Below are positions 16,443 through 24,384 of a stretch of 64,000 nt of DNA, one piece after another. The position numbers and the translations under genes were made by a program. The notes beneath the pieces were generated by a model, which had not been told where the DNA came from, searched no databases, and saw only the letters and a list, made by a program, of their open reading frames with translations. Origin of the DNA: Vibrio barjaei. GTDB lineage: Bacteria > Pseudomonadota > Gammaproteobacteria > Enterobacterales > Vibrionaceae. The stretch is from positions 62,001 through 126,000 of the forward strand of contig NZ_LQXO02000012.1 of NCBI RefSeq assembly GCF_001639065.2, read 5' to 3'. The first letter of the stretch is position 1; each line of letters begins with the position of its first letter.

Positions 16443-17150
16443 ATGAACATTAAAAGTTCGCTGAAGCTTATTACTCTCTCTGTACTTCTTGCCTCTCCAC
16501 TGTCATTCGCTAAAGTCTACACCACCACCGATATGCAGGCTGTCAGCCACCAAGCGCCACAAATGGAAGTCTATAAAGACATCAATTGGGTGTCGGTATC
16601 TGACATTCAGAAGCAGCTTCCTGACCATCCAATTACTGTCGGCTTGGATATTGACGACACCATGCTGTTCTCATCACCGGTGTTCTATCGCGGCCAGCAA
16701 AAATACTCTCCCGGCTCGAATGCGTATCTTAAGAACCAAGACTTCTGGAACGAAGCAAGCACAGGCTGGGATGATTTTTCACTACCTAAGCATTCAGCGC
16801 TTGCCTTAGTAAACATGCACCTAGCGCACGGTGACACTATTTACTTCATCACCGGTCGTAACGCTCCAGAAGGCAAAGAAACATTAACCAGCACCATCCG
16901 CCATCTGTTCCCTAAAGATCGCCGTGACCAAATCAAACCTGTGGTCTTCGCTGGTGGCTTAGAAAAAGAGAAACAACTCAAACAAGCTGGTGTTGAGCAA
17001 TATTACGGTGACTCAGACTCCGATATCACTAGCTCAATGCATGTGGGCATCAAAGCAATCCGTTTCCTTCGCAACGAACAGTCAACCTACGTCCCTATGC
17101 CGCAAGCAGGCAAATACGGAGAACCTGTTTTGATTGGCTCTAACTACTAG
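16443..17150 (+). CDS. aphA: Class B acid phosphatase AphA
   Basis: The ATG at 16443 is preferred to an upstream alternative (16389), because MNIKSSLKLITLSVLLASPLSFA is then a clean signal peptide. The 235-residue length matches E. coli AphA (237). The HAD nucleophile motif is LDIDDTMLFSSP with Asp69 and Asp71. The block KYSPGSNAYLKNQDFWN, then ITGRNAPEGKE (motif II) and YYGDSDSDI (motif III) complete the class B set. The enzyme is a periplasmic, magnesium-dependent nonspecific phosphatase that dephosphorylates nucleotides and other phosphomonoesters. It is a single gene and its immediate neighbours are unrelated. Confidence 0.93.
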   Translation: MNIKSSLKLITLSVLLASPLSFAKVYTTTDMQAVSHQAPQMEVYKDINWVSVSDIQKQLPDHPITVGLDIDDTMLFSSPVFYRGQQKYSPGSNAYLKNQDFWNEASTGWDDFSLPKHSALALVNMHLAHGDTIYFITGRNAPEGKETLTSTIRHLFPKDRRDQIKPVVFAGGLEKEKQLKQAGVEQYYGDSDSDITSSMHVGIKAIRFLRNEQSTYVPMPQAGKYGEPVLIGSNY

Positions 17151-17160
17151 TTAGTCACAC

Positions 17161-17193
17161 TAAAACAAAAGGGCGCAGCCAAAAGCCGCGCCC
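17161..17193 (-). terminator. Terminator of the cutC-lacI transcript
   Basis: GGGCGC (17171-17176) pairs with GCGCCC (17188-17193). On the minus strand it is followed by TTTTGTTTTA, so it fits the minus-strand LacI gene best and may also slow aphA transcription. Confidence 0.7.
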
Positions 17194-17227
17194 TCAAACA
17201 CTTAGTCTTCTTATATATCGTCCTCAA

Positions 17228-17275
17228 AGGCGCCCGTCATTCCTGCCCCCGAGCAGGAATCTACTCAAAGCGCCT
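17228..17275. repeat. Small palindromic intergenic repeat
   Basis: Outer arms AGGCGC/GCGCCT and inner arms ATTCCTGC/GCAGGAAT form a nested 48-bp palindrome. The sequence CGTCATTCCTGCC inside it recurs at 23087-23099, also in a palindromic setting. It looks like a REP-like intergenic element of the kind common in Vibrio and relatives; that class assignment is inferred. Confidence 0.6.
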
Positions 17276-17307
17276 ACCGCCCTCAAGTGTGGCACTCAAT
17301 CCCAATC

Positions 17308-18279
17308 TCAATGGCAATTAAAAAAGTTACGAATGTACTTTTCACCAGAGAGATTCTCCTTATCCGACGATAAGGAAATCAACTCCAACACAATATCAAT
17401 CAGCTCTTCCTTTGAATAACCAATACTTGGGAATTGGTAAGAGCCAAAATGAGAGAAGAAAGTATTATCAAACCCAATAATTACTGGACGGTCATCTTGG
17501 TTACCAAAGCTGTCCACCGCTGCCATCGCCATGGCATCAGAGGTACAAATCACACCGTTGTTTGGTTGAACAATGTCGTTTGAATTGCCGATGAGATACT
17601 GCTTCGCCTCATTGTACTTGTAGTTGCAATAGGCGATGTTTTTCAGGGAGATATCGTGGCGTTCGAGGTTGTCTTGGTAGAGAGCAAGTCGACGTTCTTC
17701 AACCGCAGAGCTTTGTCGTCCGGCAAGTAAATGAACTTCTTTAACGCCGGATTGAACTGCATAATTCACCGCATCCTGAATGGCCTGTTCTTCGTCGAGT
17801 AACACCGACCATGTATTGTCCCAGTTTTGCCCGTTAAGGTTAATCACTCGCGGAGTAAGAAACAGCTTTGGCATGTCTTTAGGTTCAATGAGATCCGAGA
17901 AAATGATCGCAGCGTCTACGCGATGAACGAACGCGTTGTCGGTAATTGATGCAATATCCTGCTCGGTTTTGATGCGAATGAAGATCGGCAGCTTGCCTAT
18001 TGATTGCAGTCCTCGTAGTAAATGATCAAACAGCTCAAGGTCGCTCAAATCACTAATGTGGTTGACCACAATGGCGACGAGTCCAGTGGTATTACTATTC
18101 AAACTTTGCGCGAAGGGATTCATGACGTAACCGAGCTCTTCGGCGGCTTGCAACACGCGCTGCTTTTTTACTTCAGATATGGGTTTTTTCTCTTTCGAAA
18201 AAGCCCGAGAAGCAACCGCTTTTGATACGCCTGCTCGATCTGCTACATCCTGCAATGTAGGTAGCGTTTTAGTACTCAT
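17308..18279 (-). CDS. LacI-family transcriptional repressor
   Basis: A 323-residue LacI/GalR protein. The N-terminal helix-turn-helix is DVADRAGVSKAVASRAFS with the hinge-side helix around residues 45-60. It is followed by a periplasmic-binding-protein-like sugar domain. It is the last gene of the minus-strand importer cluster and its start overlaps cutC by 11 bp. It likely represses the importer operon at 22905 through the dyads at 22921-22936 and 22980-22995, which have the TGAAAC...half-site of LacI-family operators. A LacI regulator suggests that a sugar-containing molecule is the inducer, although the transporter is of the amino-acid type. Confidence 0.88.
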   Translation of the reverse strand: MSTKTLPTLQDVADRAGVSKAVASRAFSKEKKPISEVKKQRVLQAAEELGYVMNPFAQSLNSNTTGLVAIVVNHISDLSDLELFDHLLRGLQSIGKLPIFIRIKTEQDIASITDNAFVHRVDAAIIFSDLIEPKDMPKLFLTPRVINLNGQNWDNTWSVLLDEEQAIQDAVNYAVQSGVKEVHLLAGRQSSAVEERRLALYQDNLERHDISLKNIAYCNYKYNEAKQYLIGNSNDIVQPNNGVICTSDAMAMAAVDSFGNQDDRPVIIGFDNTFFSHFGSYQFPSIGYSKEELIDIVLELISLSSDKENLSGEKYIRNFFNCH

Positions 18280-19003
18280 TCACAAATAACCTCACGATTT
18301 TCTTCACTTTATCATAGTCTGTTACCGAGACCCAATCATCGCAACTTTCTGTTCCCATGGAGATTTGTGAGGACTGTTGAATCATATTACTAGGGCGCTG
18401 ACCTTTACCAGAAAGGTGCAGCTCGGTGATGCCTGTGTCAGCCAGTGAAAGCGCATTGCTGTCGTTTACTCCAGAGCCCGCCATAATGGATAGGCGACCC
18501 TGAGCGGTGTCGACTAACTGTTTAATCATCGCTTTACCTTCTGGCGCAGTCGGCTGGAGACCTGAAGTTAAAATTCTTTCAATCGGGTAATGGCAGAGGA
18601 GCTCTAAACTCTCTATCGGGTTGGCAACTAAATCAAATGCGCGATGAAAAGTGATTCCGATACCTTGAGCGGCGTTTGTCCATCGACGCAGGGCATCTTC
18701 GTTGATGGTAGCGTCGGGATTCAGTGCACCAATAACTACGCCATCAACGCCAAGCAACTTGTAGCTGAGTATTTCCTGCTCCATAAAGTGGATTTCTTCT
18801 TCACTGAAGACAAAGTCACCATCACGAGGGCGAATCATCACGTAAATAGGAATGGAGGAAACCGCGACAGCCTGAGTTATTAACCCTAATGAAGGCGTTA
18901 GGCCGCCCAGTGACAGAGCGCTACACAATTCGATTCGGTCGGCGCCTGCCTCGATGGCAGTGTGCAGTGATTCAATATTATCGATACAGACTTCAATTTT
19001 CAT
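18269..19003 (-). CDS. cutC: CutC family protein
   Basis: A 244-residue TIM barrel of the CutC family, recognised from the N-terminus MKIEVCIDNIESLHTAIEAG, ADRIELCSALSLGGLTPS, the YVMIRPRDGDF strand and the FHRAFDLV block. CutC was named from copper tolerance in E. coli, but that role is contested and the barrel is similar to small metabolic enzymes. Its neighbours here are a glycosylasparaginase, an amino-acid-type importer and a LacI repressor. That context favours a metabolic, perhaps sugar-related role over copper handling. The gene lies behind a terminator that follows the binding-protein gene. Confidence 0.87.
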   Translation of the reverse strand: MKIEVCIDNIESLHTAIEAGADRIELCSALSLGGLTPSLGLITQAVAVSSIPIYVMIRPRDGDFVFSEEEIHFMEQEILSYKLLGVDGVVIGALNPDATINEDALRRWTNAAQGIGITFHRAFDLVANPIESLELLCHYPIERILTSGLQPTAPEGKAMIKQLVDTAQGRLSIMAGSGVNDSNALSLADTGITELHLSGKGQRPSNMIQQSSQISMGTESCDDWVSVTDYDKVKKIVRLFVNEY

Positions 19004-19041
19004 ACAGCTCGCTCATTGAAACTTATGGAAAGATAGAGAGG

Positions 19042-19069
19042 AAAAAAAGGCCCGGGGGAAAGGGCCTTT
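19042..19069 (-). terminator. Rho-independent terminator after the binding-protein gene
   Basis: A perfect 8-bp GC-rich stem, AAAGGCCC/GGGCCTTT, is followed on the minus strand by seven T. It separates the importer genes from cutC and lacI, so these need read-through or their own promoter. Confidence 0.88.
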
Positions 19070-19080
19070 GAGTTATCGGT

Positions 19081-19875
19081 TTACCAAGTACCCGCTAGTT
19101 TAGGTGGGTTAGCATCCGCACCCCACCATTTGTGGTAAGACGCTTCATAAGCACCAGAGTTAATGTAGTCAGAGACAAACATATCCATCCAGCGTAAGTA
19201 CTCGGCGTCGCCTTTTCTAACTCCAATAGCGATAGGGTCATTAGAGTGTAAGCCTGGCAGAGTCACAAGATTTGGGTTGTTGGTGGCTAGGTAATCAATC
19301 AGAGAGCTGTCTTCGATACCCGCATCTACACGGCCTTGACGAAGCAACAATACACCGTCTGGTGCGAAGTTATCGGTATAAACTAATTCAGCTTCTGGCA
19401 CTTCACGTTTCAAAAAGGCTTCGCCTGTTGAACCGCGTCCGACAACAACGCGTTTGCCTGCAAGATCCTGCAGTGAATTAATATCTTGGTCTTTTTGATG
19501 AACAATACGAAGACCAGCACGTGCATAAGGAATGGAGAAATTCACCGATTTAGCACGTTCTAATGTCGCTGACATGTTACCAATGACCGCATCTAGTTGG
19601 TCAGAAAACAGCATTGAAACACGAGCGTCACCATGTACATCAGTGAAGCGTGCCTCAACGCCAAGCTTTTCTGCTAGGCGTTTCGCTAGATCAACGTCAT
19701 AACCTGCTGGGTTATTCTTTTGATCACGGAATCCGATAGGTTCGCCACCAAGTGATACACCGATTTTGATGTAGCCGCGTTCTCGAATGTCTTCGAGTTT
19801 GCCAGCAAACGCTGAGGTGGAGCTGATTGCGAGTGCACTTGCCAATATGGTGGCAACCAATGCCTTAAATTTCAT
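19081..19875 (-). CDS. Family 3 extracellular amino-acid-type binding protein
   Basis: I start at the ATG at 19875, where GGAGAACC stands upstream, giving MKFKALVATILASALAISST as signal peptide with cleavage after AFA near residue 24. The remaining 240 residues are the SBP_bac_3 fold: YIKIGVSLGGEPIGFRD, the GYDVDLAKRLAEKLGV block and LDAVIGNMSATLERAKSVNF. It should bind an amino-acid-like ligand and feed the two permeases. It overlaps the glycosylasparaginase stop by 11 bp, so the binding protein and the enzyme are probably coupled and handle the same compound. Confidence 0.88.
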   Translation of the reverse strand: MKFKALVATILASALAISSTSAFAGKLEDIRERGYIKIGVSLGGEPIGFRDQKNNPAGYDVDLAKRLAEKLGVEARFTDVHGDARVSMLFSDQLDAVIGNMSATLERAKSVNFSIPYARAGLRIVHQKDQDINSLQDLAGKRVVVGRGSTGEAFLKREVPEAELVYTDNFAPDGVLLLRQGRVDAGIEDSSLIDYLATNNPNLVTLPGLHSNDPIAIGVRKGDAEYLRWMDMFVSDYINSGAYEASYHKWWGADANPPKLAGTW

Positions 19876-20821
19876 TGTGGTTCTCCATTTCATTTCGTTT
19901 ATCCATATAGCGCCTTTCCGCTATTCTTTGTTCAGGTTTACTCATTCCAGATTTGTAAACCCAGTATTTGATGTCCTCTTCACATCCAAAATTGATTACT
20001 CGATAGTTGTCATCTTTGTCGATCGCATGAATGACAACGCCAGCCAAAAAGCCTGTTCTAAGCGAATTTAGTTCTTCAATGGCCATATCCACCGCTTGAT
20101 CGAGCGAAAAGCCAAGACGCATCGCCATTACGATGGAGTAGGAGGTATTGGCTCTAATGGTCATTTCGCCAGTATGAGTACAGGCCGCCGCGCCATATCG
20201 GCTATCGGCATAAAAGCCAGCGCCGACAATAGGTGAATCGCCAAGGCGTCCTGGGTATTTCCATGCCCAGCCTGAGGTGCTAGTGGCTGCATAAATACTG
20301 TCTGTACTGTCTTTGGTGAGAAAGACGGTGGTATCACGGACTTTCTCTGGGTCAGTGATCATTGAGTTGAGGTGTGCAAGCGGACGAGTCGACATATTGG
20401 GGTTGTCTTCGCCAGTAATTTCTTGAAGCTTCTTAAACCACACCTCTTTAGAGTCTTCTAGTAGAGGGTTAGGGCACTCAAAACCCATCTCATAGGCAAA
20501 GCGTGTCGCCCCTTCACCTACAAGGATCTCGTGGTTCAGCTCTTCCATCACTTTTTTGGCAATGCGCGTGACGTGAAAATGATCTTTGACGGCCCCAACG
20601 GCACCGGTTCGAAGCGTGTTGCCGTCCATTACCGCACCGTCAAATTCCATATCACCCAATAGGTTAGGCCAGCCACCGTAACCAACACTGCGAATTCTTG
20701 GTTCTGCTTCGACTTTTTCAATACCACAAATGATCGCATCGAGACCATTGTCGCCGTTATTAAGCATACTTACCGTGTCGTCGATTCCCGGCCAGGCTTC
20801 TGAATTTGATAATACAATCAT
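19865..20821 (-). CDS. N4-(beta-N-acetylglucosaminyl)-L-asparaginase-like Ntn hydrolase
   Basis: A 318-residue Ntn hydrolase of the glycosylasparaginase family. These enzymes self-cleave before a Thr that becomes the nucleophile and cut the GlcNAc-Asn bond. Thr164 in VRDTTVFLT aligns with the nucleophile. GRLGDSPIVGAGFYAD, with the Arg and Asp that grip the substrate amino acid, and ACTHTGE match the second subunit. VGYGGWPN, MDGNTLRTGAVGAV and VGEGATRFAYEMGF match the alpha subunit better than plain isoaspartyl peptidases. No signal peptide is present, so it acts in the cytosol on imported substrate. It sits between the ATPase and binding-protein genes of an importer, which supports import of aspartylglucosamine or a similar glyco-amino acid. 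Confidence 0.83.
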   Translation of the reverse strand: MIVLSNSEAWPGIDDTVSMLNNGDNGLDAIICGIEKVEAEPRIRSVGYGGWPNLLGDMEFDGAVMDGNTLRTGAVGAVKDHFHVTRIAKKVMEELNHEILVGEGATRFAYEMGFECPNPLLEDSKEVWFKKLQEITGEDNPNMSTRPLAHLNSMITDPEKVRDTTVFLTKDSTDSIYAATSTSGWAWKYPGRLGDSPIVGAGFYADSRYGAAACTHTGEMTIRANTSYSIVMAMRLGFSLDQAVDMAIEELNSLRTGFLAGVVIHAIDKDDNYRVINFGCEEDIKYWVYKSGMSKPEQRIAERRYMDKRNEMENHNEI

Positions 20822-21564
20822 TACTTGCTATCCATTTTCTCTAAAAATCGTCTAATTCTTTCGTCTTGCTTACCGCCCTCATCGGAGAAGAAAGCATCTT
20901 TGTCCATGTCAGCTCTTACTACCCCTTCGTCGAGGAAAACAATGCGATTGGAGATCTTTTTCGCGAAGGCAATTTCGTGAGTGACAAAGATTAATGTTGT
21001 GCCTGATTTGGCAAGGTCAGCGAGCACGTCAAGCACCTCTGAGGTCATCTCTGGATCAAGTGCACTGGTTACTTCGTCTAGTAGCAAACACTCCGGCTTC
21101 ATCGCTAGAGCGCGACAAATACCGATACGCTGTTTTTGTCCGCCAGAGAGTTGAGCTGGGAAGCTGGTCTCTTTGTCCGCTAAATCAACAAGCTGCAACA
21201 GTTCTCGCGCGGTGCTTTCAGCTTGCTCTTTGCTTTGCCCTAGCACTTCAATAGGTGCGAGGGTGATGTTGTCTAAAATGCTCAAATGCGGGTAAAGATT
21301 AAAGTGTTGGAACACCGTCGACACTGACGTTCGGATCTTTTGTAATTCCGCTTTGTTGGAGACCGAGAGGTCGCGGAAGTTGATGTCACCGTCATTAATC
21401 GCTTCTAGTCCGTTGATACAGCGCAGTAGGGTAGATTTTCCAGAGCCACTTGCACCTAAGATAGAGACCACATCGCCTTGCTCAATATTTAGGCTGACCC
21501 CTTTTAATATGTCGTTGCTTCCAAACGACTTCTTTACGTTGTTAATTGAAATCATGGGGTTCAC
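20821..21564 (-). CDS. Amino-acid-type ABC transporter ATPase (GlnQ/HisP family)
   Basis: A 247-residue ATPase with Walker A GASGSGKST near 36-44, signature LSGGQKQRIGICRALAM, Walker B LLLDEVTSALDPE and switch His in VTHEIAFA. This set is typical of polar-amino-acid importers. It overlaps the glycosylasparaginase start by 1 bp (stop and start share base 20821) and works with the permeases at 21566-22905. Confidence 0.9.
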   Translation of the reverse strand: MNPMISINNVKKSFGSNDILKGVSLNIEQGDVVSILGASGSGKSTLLRCINGLEAINDGDINFRDLSVSNKAELQKIRTSVSTVFQHFNLYPHLSILDNITLAPIEVLGQSKEQAESTARELLQLVDLADKETSFPAQLSGGQKQRIGICRALAMKPECLLLDEVTSALDPEMTSEVLDVLADLAKSGTTLIFVTHEIAFAKKISNRIVFLDEGVVRADMDKDAFFSDEGGKQDERIRRFLEKMDSK

Positions 21565-21565
21565 C

Positions 21566-22237
21566 TTATGCTAAAGACCAAGTTTGATGTTTTCGTAAGT
21601 AGAGCTCGAGCTTTCTGCCCAGCTTGGAGATGGCCATCGACATGGCGAAGTAGGTCAGCCCGATGACAGGCCAAACAATAAATGGCTGCCACGTACGTTG
21701 GTTCAAAATGGCACCGACTTTGGTAATGTCCATAACCCCGATAACGGAGACCAGTGACGTTACCTGAAGTTGGTTCACCGCAAGACCGACGAGTGGCGCA
21801 ATGGCAACTAGCAGTGCTTGAGGCGTGATGATTTTCTTCAAAATTACCATCTCGGAGATTCCAAACGAGCGTGCAGCTTCAATCTGACCTTTATCAACCG
21901 CTGCCATTGCGGTAACAATAATGACGGAGACAAATGCAGCCGTATTGCCAGTCAGCGTGATTGTGGCGGCTAGTTCCGCTGACATGTCCATGGAGAGGAA
22001 AATCGGCAGGCCGAAGTAGATCAGGAACAGCTGAACCAGAACTGGAGAGTTTTTAAGAAACTCGCTCACAAAAACAGAAAGCTGGCTCAATAGAGGGAAT
22101 CGATAGTGACGAAAGAGCGCGAGCCCTAATCCTAATAGACCGCCAAACAAGCTTGAAATCAAGAACACCTTTAACGACACGCTGATGCCACTAAGCAGAA
22201 CAATAAGGTCATAGGGGACAAATTCATTACTAGACAT
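21566..22237 (-). CDS. Amino-acid-type ABC permease (HisM/GlnP family)
   Basis: A 223-residue permease with four to five helices. The EAA-type motif is around IEAARSFGISEMVILKKI. It lies 1 bp before the ATPase gene and 2 bp after the partner permease, so all are probably one mRNA. It forms half of the channel. Confidence 0.88.
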   Translation of the reverse strand: MSSNEFVPYDLIVLLSGISVSLKVFLISSLFGGLLGLGLALFRHYRFPLLSQLSVFVSEFLKNSPVLVQLFLIYFGLPIFLSMDMSAELAATITLTGNTAAFVSVIIVTAMAAVDKGQIEAARSFGISEMVILKKIITPQALLVAIAPLVGLAVNQLQVTSLVSVIGVMDITKVGAILNQRTWQPFIVWPVIGLTYFAMSMAISKLGRKLELYLRKHQTWSLA

Positions 22238-22239
22238 TG

Positions 22240-22905
22240 CTATGCTCCCGCTTCAGAAAATCGATTTAGTCGCTTGTGCGCTAAAGTGATAAGAATGGAT
22301 AAGATGTACGTCAGCACGCAGTAGAACAGTAATAAGAAGAAGTAGACTTCAAATGGTCTAAATGTTTCCGCCGCAATGATTTTTGCGGTTCCTGTGAGTT
22401 CGTTAAGTGTTACTGTCGATAAAATAGAGGTGGTCAAAATTAGGTTCACGAAAATCGAACCTAACGGTTTGATCGAGTTGCGCAACGCGATAGGAAGAAT
22501 GATTTTTCTATAGATAGTTAAGCGTTTTAAGCCGAAAGATTGAGCTGCTTCGATCACGTCTCGATCGACCTGCTGAACTGCTGCGCGCAGCACGTCAGCA
22601 CAATAAGCACCAACTGCAATAGAAAGCGCCAACACTCCCGTGGTGTAGGGATCAATGAAAATGCGTAATTCAGGTAGGCCATAAAAAATAAAGAACACCT
22701 GAACAATAAAGGGAATGTTCCTAAACACGTTTATGTAGGTATAGCCCGTTTTAGACAGCACTTTCGACTGACTAATACACGCAAACATCACCAGCAAACC
22801 AATACAAAAACTACCAATAATAGAAGCGACGCTAATACTAGCGGTTATCGCAAATCCTTCTATAAACGAGTCTAAGTATCGATACATTATCGAGATATCA
22901 AACAC
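22240..22905 (-). CDS. Amino-acid-type ABC permease, first gene of the importer operon
   Basis: A 221-residue permease with the EAA-type loop VIEAAQSFGLKRLTIYRKI. Translation begins with GTG at 22905, supported by an AAGGAG site seven bases upstream. As the first gene of the operon it lies directly behind the two LacI-type dyads and the predicted promoter. Confidence 0.88.
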   Translation of the reverse strand: MFDISIMYRYLDSFIEGFAITASISVASIIGSFCIGLLVMFACISQSKVLSKTGYTYINVFRNIPFIVQVFFIFYGLPELRIFIDPYTTGVLALSIAVGAYCADVLRAAVQQVDRDVIEAAQSFGLKRLTIYRKIILPIALRNSIKPLGSIFVNLILTTSILSTVTLNELTGTAKIIAAETFRPFEVYFFLLLFYCVLTYILSILITLAHKRLNRFSEAGA

Positions 22906-22920
22906 GGAAGCTCCTTCTAA

Positions 22921-22936
22921 TTGAAACTAGTTTCAA
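22921..22936. promoter_or_regulatory. LacI-type operator, proximal (perfect palindrome)
   Basis: TTGAAACTAGTTTCAA is a perfect 16-bp palindrome with TGAAAC half-sites, the form bound by many LacI/GalR proteins. It overlaps the predicted -10 region of the importer promoter and lies 15 bp from the GTG start. Confidence 0.75.
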
Positions 22937-22963
22937 TTTACGTGCTGATTCTTTTTTACGCAA
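22935..22963 (-). promoter_or_regulatory. Possible sigma-70 promoter of the importer operon
   Basis: On the minus strand TTGCGT (22963-22958) and TAAATT (22940-22935) are 17 bp apart. Both boxes are weak matches. The position between two operator-like dyads makes it plausible. Confidence 0.4.
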
Positions 22964-22979
22964 TGCCATTTAGTTAAAA

Positions 22980-22995
22980 TTGAAACCGGTATCAC
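22980..22995. promoter_or_regulatory. LacI-type operator, distal (imperfect palindrome)
   Basis: TTGAAACCGGTATCAC has the central CG and TGAAAC half-site typical of LacI-family operators, with two mismatches to perfect symmetry. Its centre is 59 bp from that of the proximal site, so the two could form a repression loop or flank RNA polymerase. Confidence 0.65.
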
Positions 22996-23079
22996 ATTGT
23001 TAATAACAACATGCTTAATTAGAGACTTGGTGGTCTAGAAGGTATAAATGAGGATGTTTTTCATACTAGAAATTGCTTC

Positions 23080-23124
23080 AAGTGCACGTCATTCCTGCCG
23101 TCGAGCAAGGTAGGGCAGGCACTT
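23080..23124. repeat. Degenerate palindromic repeat sharing a 13-mer with 17235-17247
   Basis: AAGTGC/GCACTT outer arms enclose CCTGCC/GGCAGG inner arms. The 13-mer CGTCATTCCTGCC at 23087-23099 is the same as in the repeat at 17228-17275. It lies past the 3' end of the AraC gene and could end that transcript. Confidence 0.5.
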
Positions 23125-23188
23125 GTGGCAGGAGGTTTCCTTTTTCAAAGAAATAACGGCTTGTCTTAAGGCGAACAAAAAACGAGCA

Positions 23189-24217
23189 CTAATCCTCACC
23201 TGCCCTCCGAAACTCCTTCGGCGAACACCCGCTCCATTTCCTAAATGCGTGCCGAAAATTGGCACTGTCAGAAAAACCAATTCGCTCTGAAATCTCTTCC
23301 ATGGTGATTTGTGTAGTAAGCAGGTAGTGGCGGGCCAGTCGATAGCGTACATTATCAAGCACCTGTTGATAGCTGGTCCCTTCTGCTTTCAAATGACGGC
23401 GCAGCGTACGTGATGACATGCCCAGCTCGGAAGACAAGGCTTCAATGGATGGATAGTTGCCTAGACGTTCGATAAATATCTGACTGATTTTTTCTTGCAA
23501 ACTGGTACCGCCTTCGGCTTTTTCCAGCATTTCATCACAAGATTTCAAACACATTTTCAGCGTCATTGCATTGGCAGCAGGCAGAGGCTCGTAAAGTACC
23601 GTAGCGTCAAACTGCCATTCCAAACAATCGCTATCAAACTCGATGGGGCAATGAAAAACCTGCTCGTATAGATGACCATATTCTGGCTCAGGGAAGGGGA
23701 ATTTAATCAGTGTTGAAGGGAACGGCTGCTGCATCACCTCTTCACACAAATTTTGAATGGCAGTGAACCAGTACTCGGAGCAAAACGGCAGCAGTTCGTC
23801 CAAATCGATAAGTTGCTCGGCGCGAAAATAACCGACATTACCTTCGACCCACATCTTCTTTTTAAGCACAGGACCGGCCAGACGAAGGTATTTAAAGCCC
23901 ATCATAAGAGCATCGAGCATGGTGTTACTGCTGAACACCGCATAGCCCAACACTCCAAAATCACTGAACCTTGCTTGCTTACCCACTTGGAGCCCTAAAC
24001 CCGCTTCATTTGTCTGAGTGAGTGCGTTGCTGAAGATAGCCATCTTTTGAGCAAAAGTGAGCTGTGTATCTGGTTGATAGAGTTGGGAAGAGGTGACGGT
24101 CGTACCCTCAAATAATGATTCGGTGGCAAAGCGACTGTCGAGATAACGCGCCATAAGCTGAAGATCTAAAATCCCGCAAGCTTGAGTATCTGGCTCATAA
24201 ACTGCCGTGTATTGCAT
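23189..24217 (-). CDS. AraC-family transcriptional regulator (Arabinose_bd/HTH_18 type)
   Basis: A 342-residue regulator with the N-terminal ligand domain found in OruR/ArgR-like AraC proteins (about 15-200) and a C-terminal pair of helix-turn-helix motifs (about 245-340), including ALSSELGMSSRTLRRHLKAE and EISERIGFSDSANFRHAFRKW. It is divergent from the aldehyde dehydrogenase operon with about 167 bp between and probably activates it. The triple CTCAATGT repeat in that gap is a candidate target. Another AraC protein of the same type closes the cluster at 30236-31279. Confidence 0.88.
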   Translation of the reverse strand: MQYTAVYEPDTQACGILDLQLMARYLDSRFATESLFEGTTVTSSQLYQPDTQLTFAQKMAIFSNALTQTNEAGLGLQVGKQARFSDFGVLGYAVFSSNTMLDALMMGFKYLRLAGPVLKKKMWVEGNVGYFRAEQLIDLDELLPFCSEYWFTAIQNLCEEVMQQPFPSTLIKFPFPEPEYGHLYEQVFHCPIEFDSDCLEWQFDATVLYEPLPAANAMTLKMCLKSCDEMLEKAEGGTSLQEKISQIFIERLGNYPSIEALSSELGMSSRTLRRHLKAEGTSYQQVLDNVRYRLARHYLLTTQITMEEISERIGFSDSANFRHAFRKWSGCSPKEFRRAGED

Positions 24218-24275
24218 CCAACTTCTCCAAAAAGGTTAATAGGCGACTTTCAATAAGTTAGCGTGATTGTGGGAT

Positions 24276-24339
24276 CTCAATGTCTGAACAATGTCCGAAT
24301 TTCACCGCTTTTTGTCTCAATGTAACCTGTGCTCAATGT
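24276..24339. promoter_or_regulatory. Triple CTCAATGT direct repeat, candidate AraC operator
   Basis: CTCAATGT occurs at 24276-24283, 24316-24323 and 24332-24339. The spacing is 40 and 16 bp. Directly repeated half-sites are usual for AraC-type activators. The last repeat ends 45 bp before the aldehyde dehydrogenase start. Confidence 0.45.
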
Positions 24340-24384
24340 TATCAGAATGTTGTAATGAGGCAAATTTCAATGCGAGATTAATAA

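Noticed and set aside
18269-19003. CutC as a copper resistance gene
   Set aside because: No other copper gene or metal regulator is near; the neighbours point to glyco-amino-acid metabolism.
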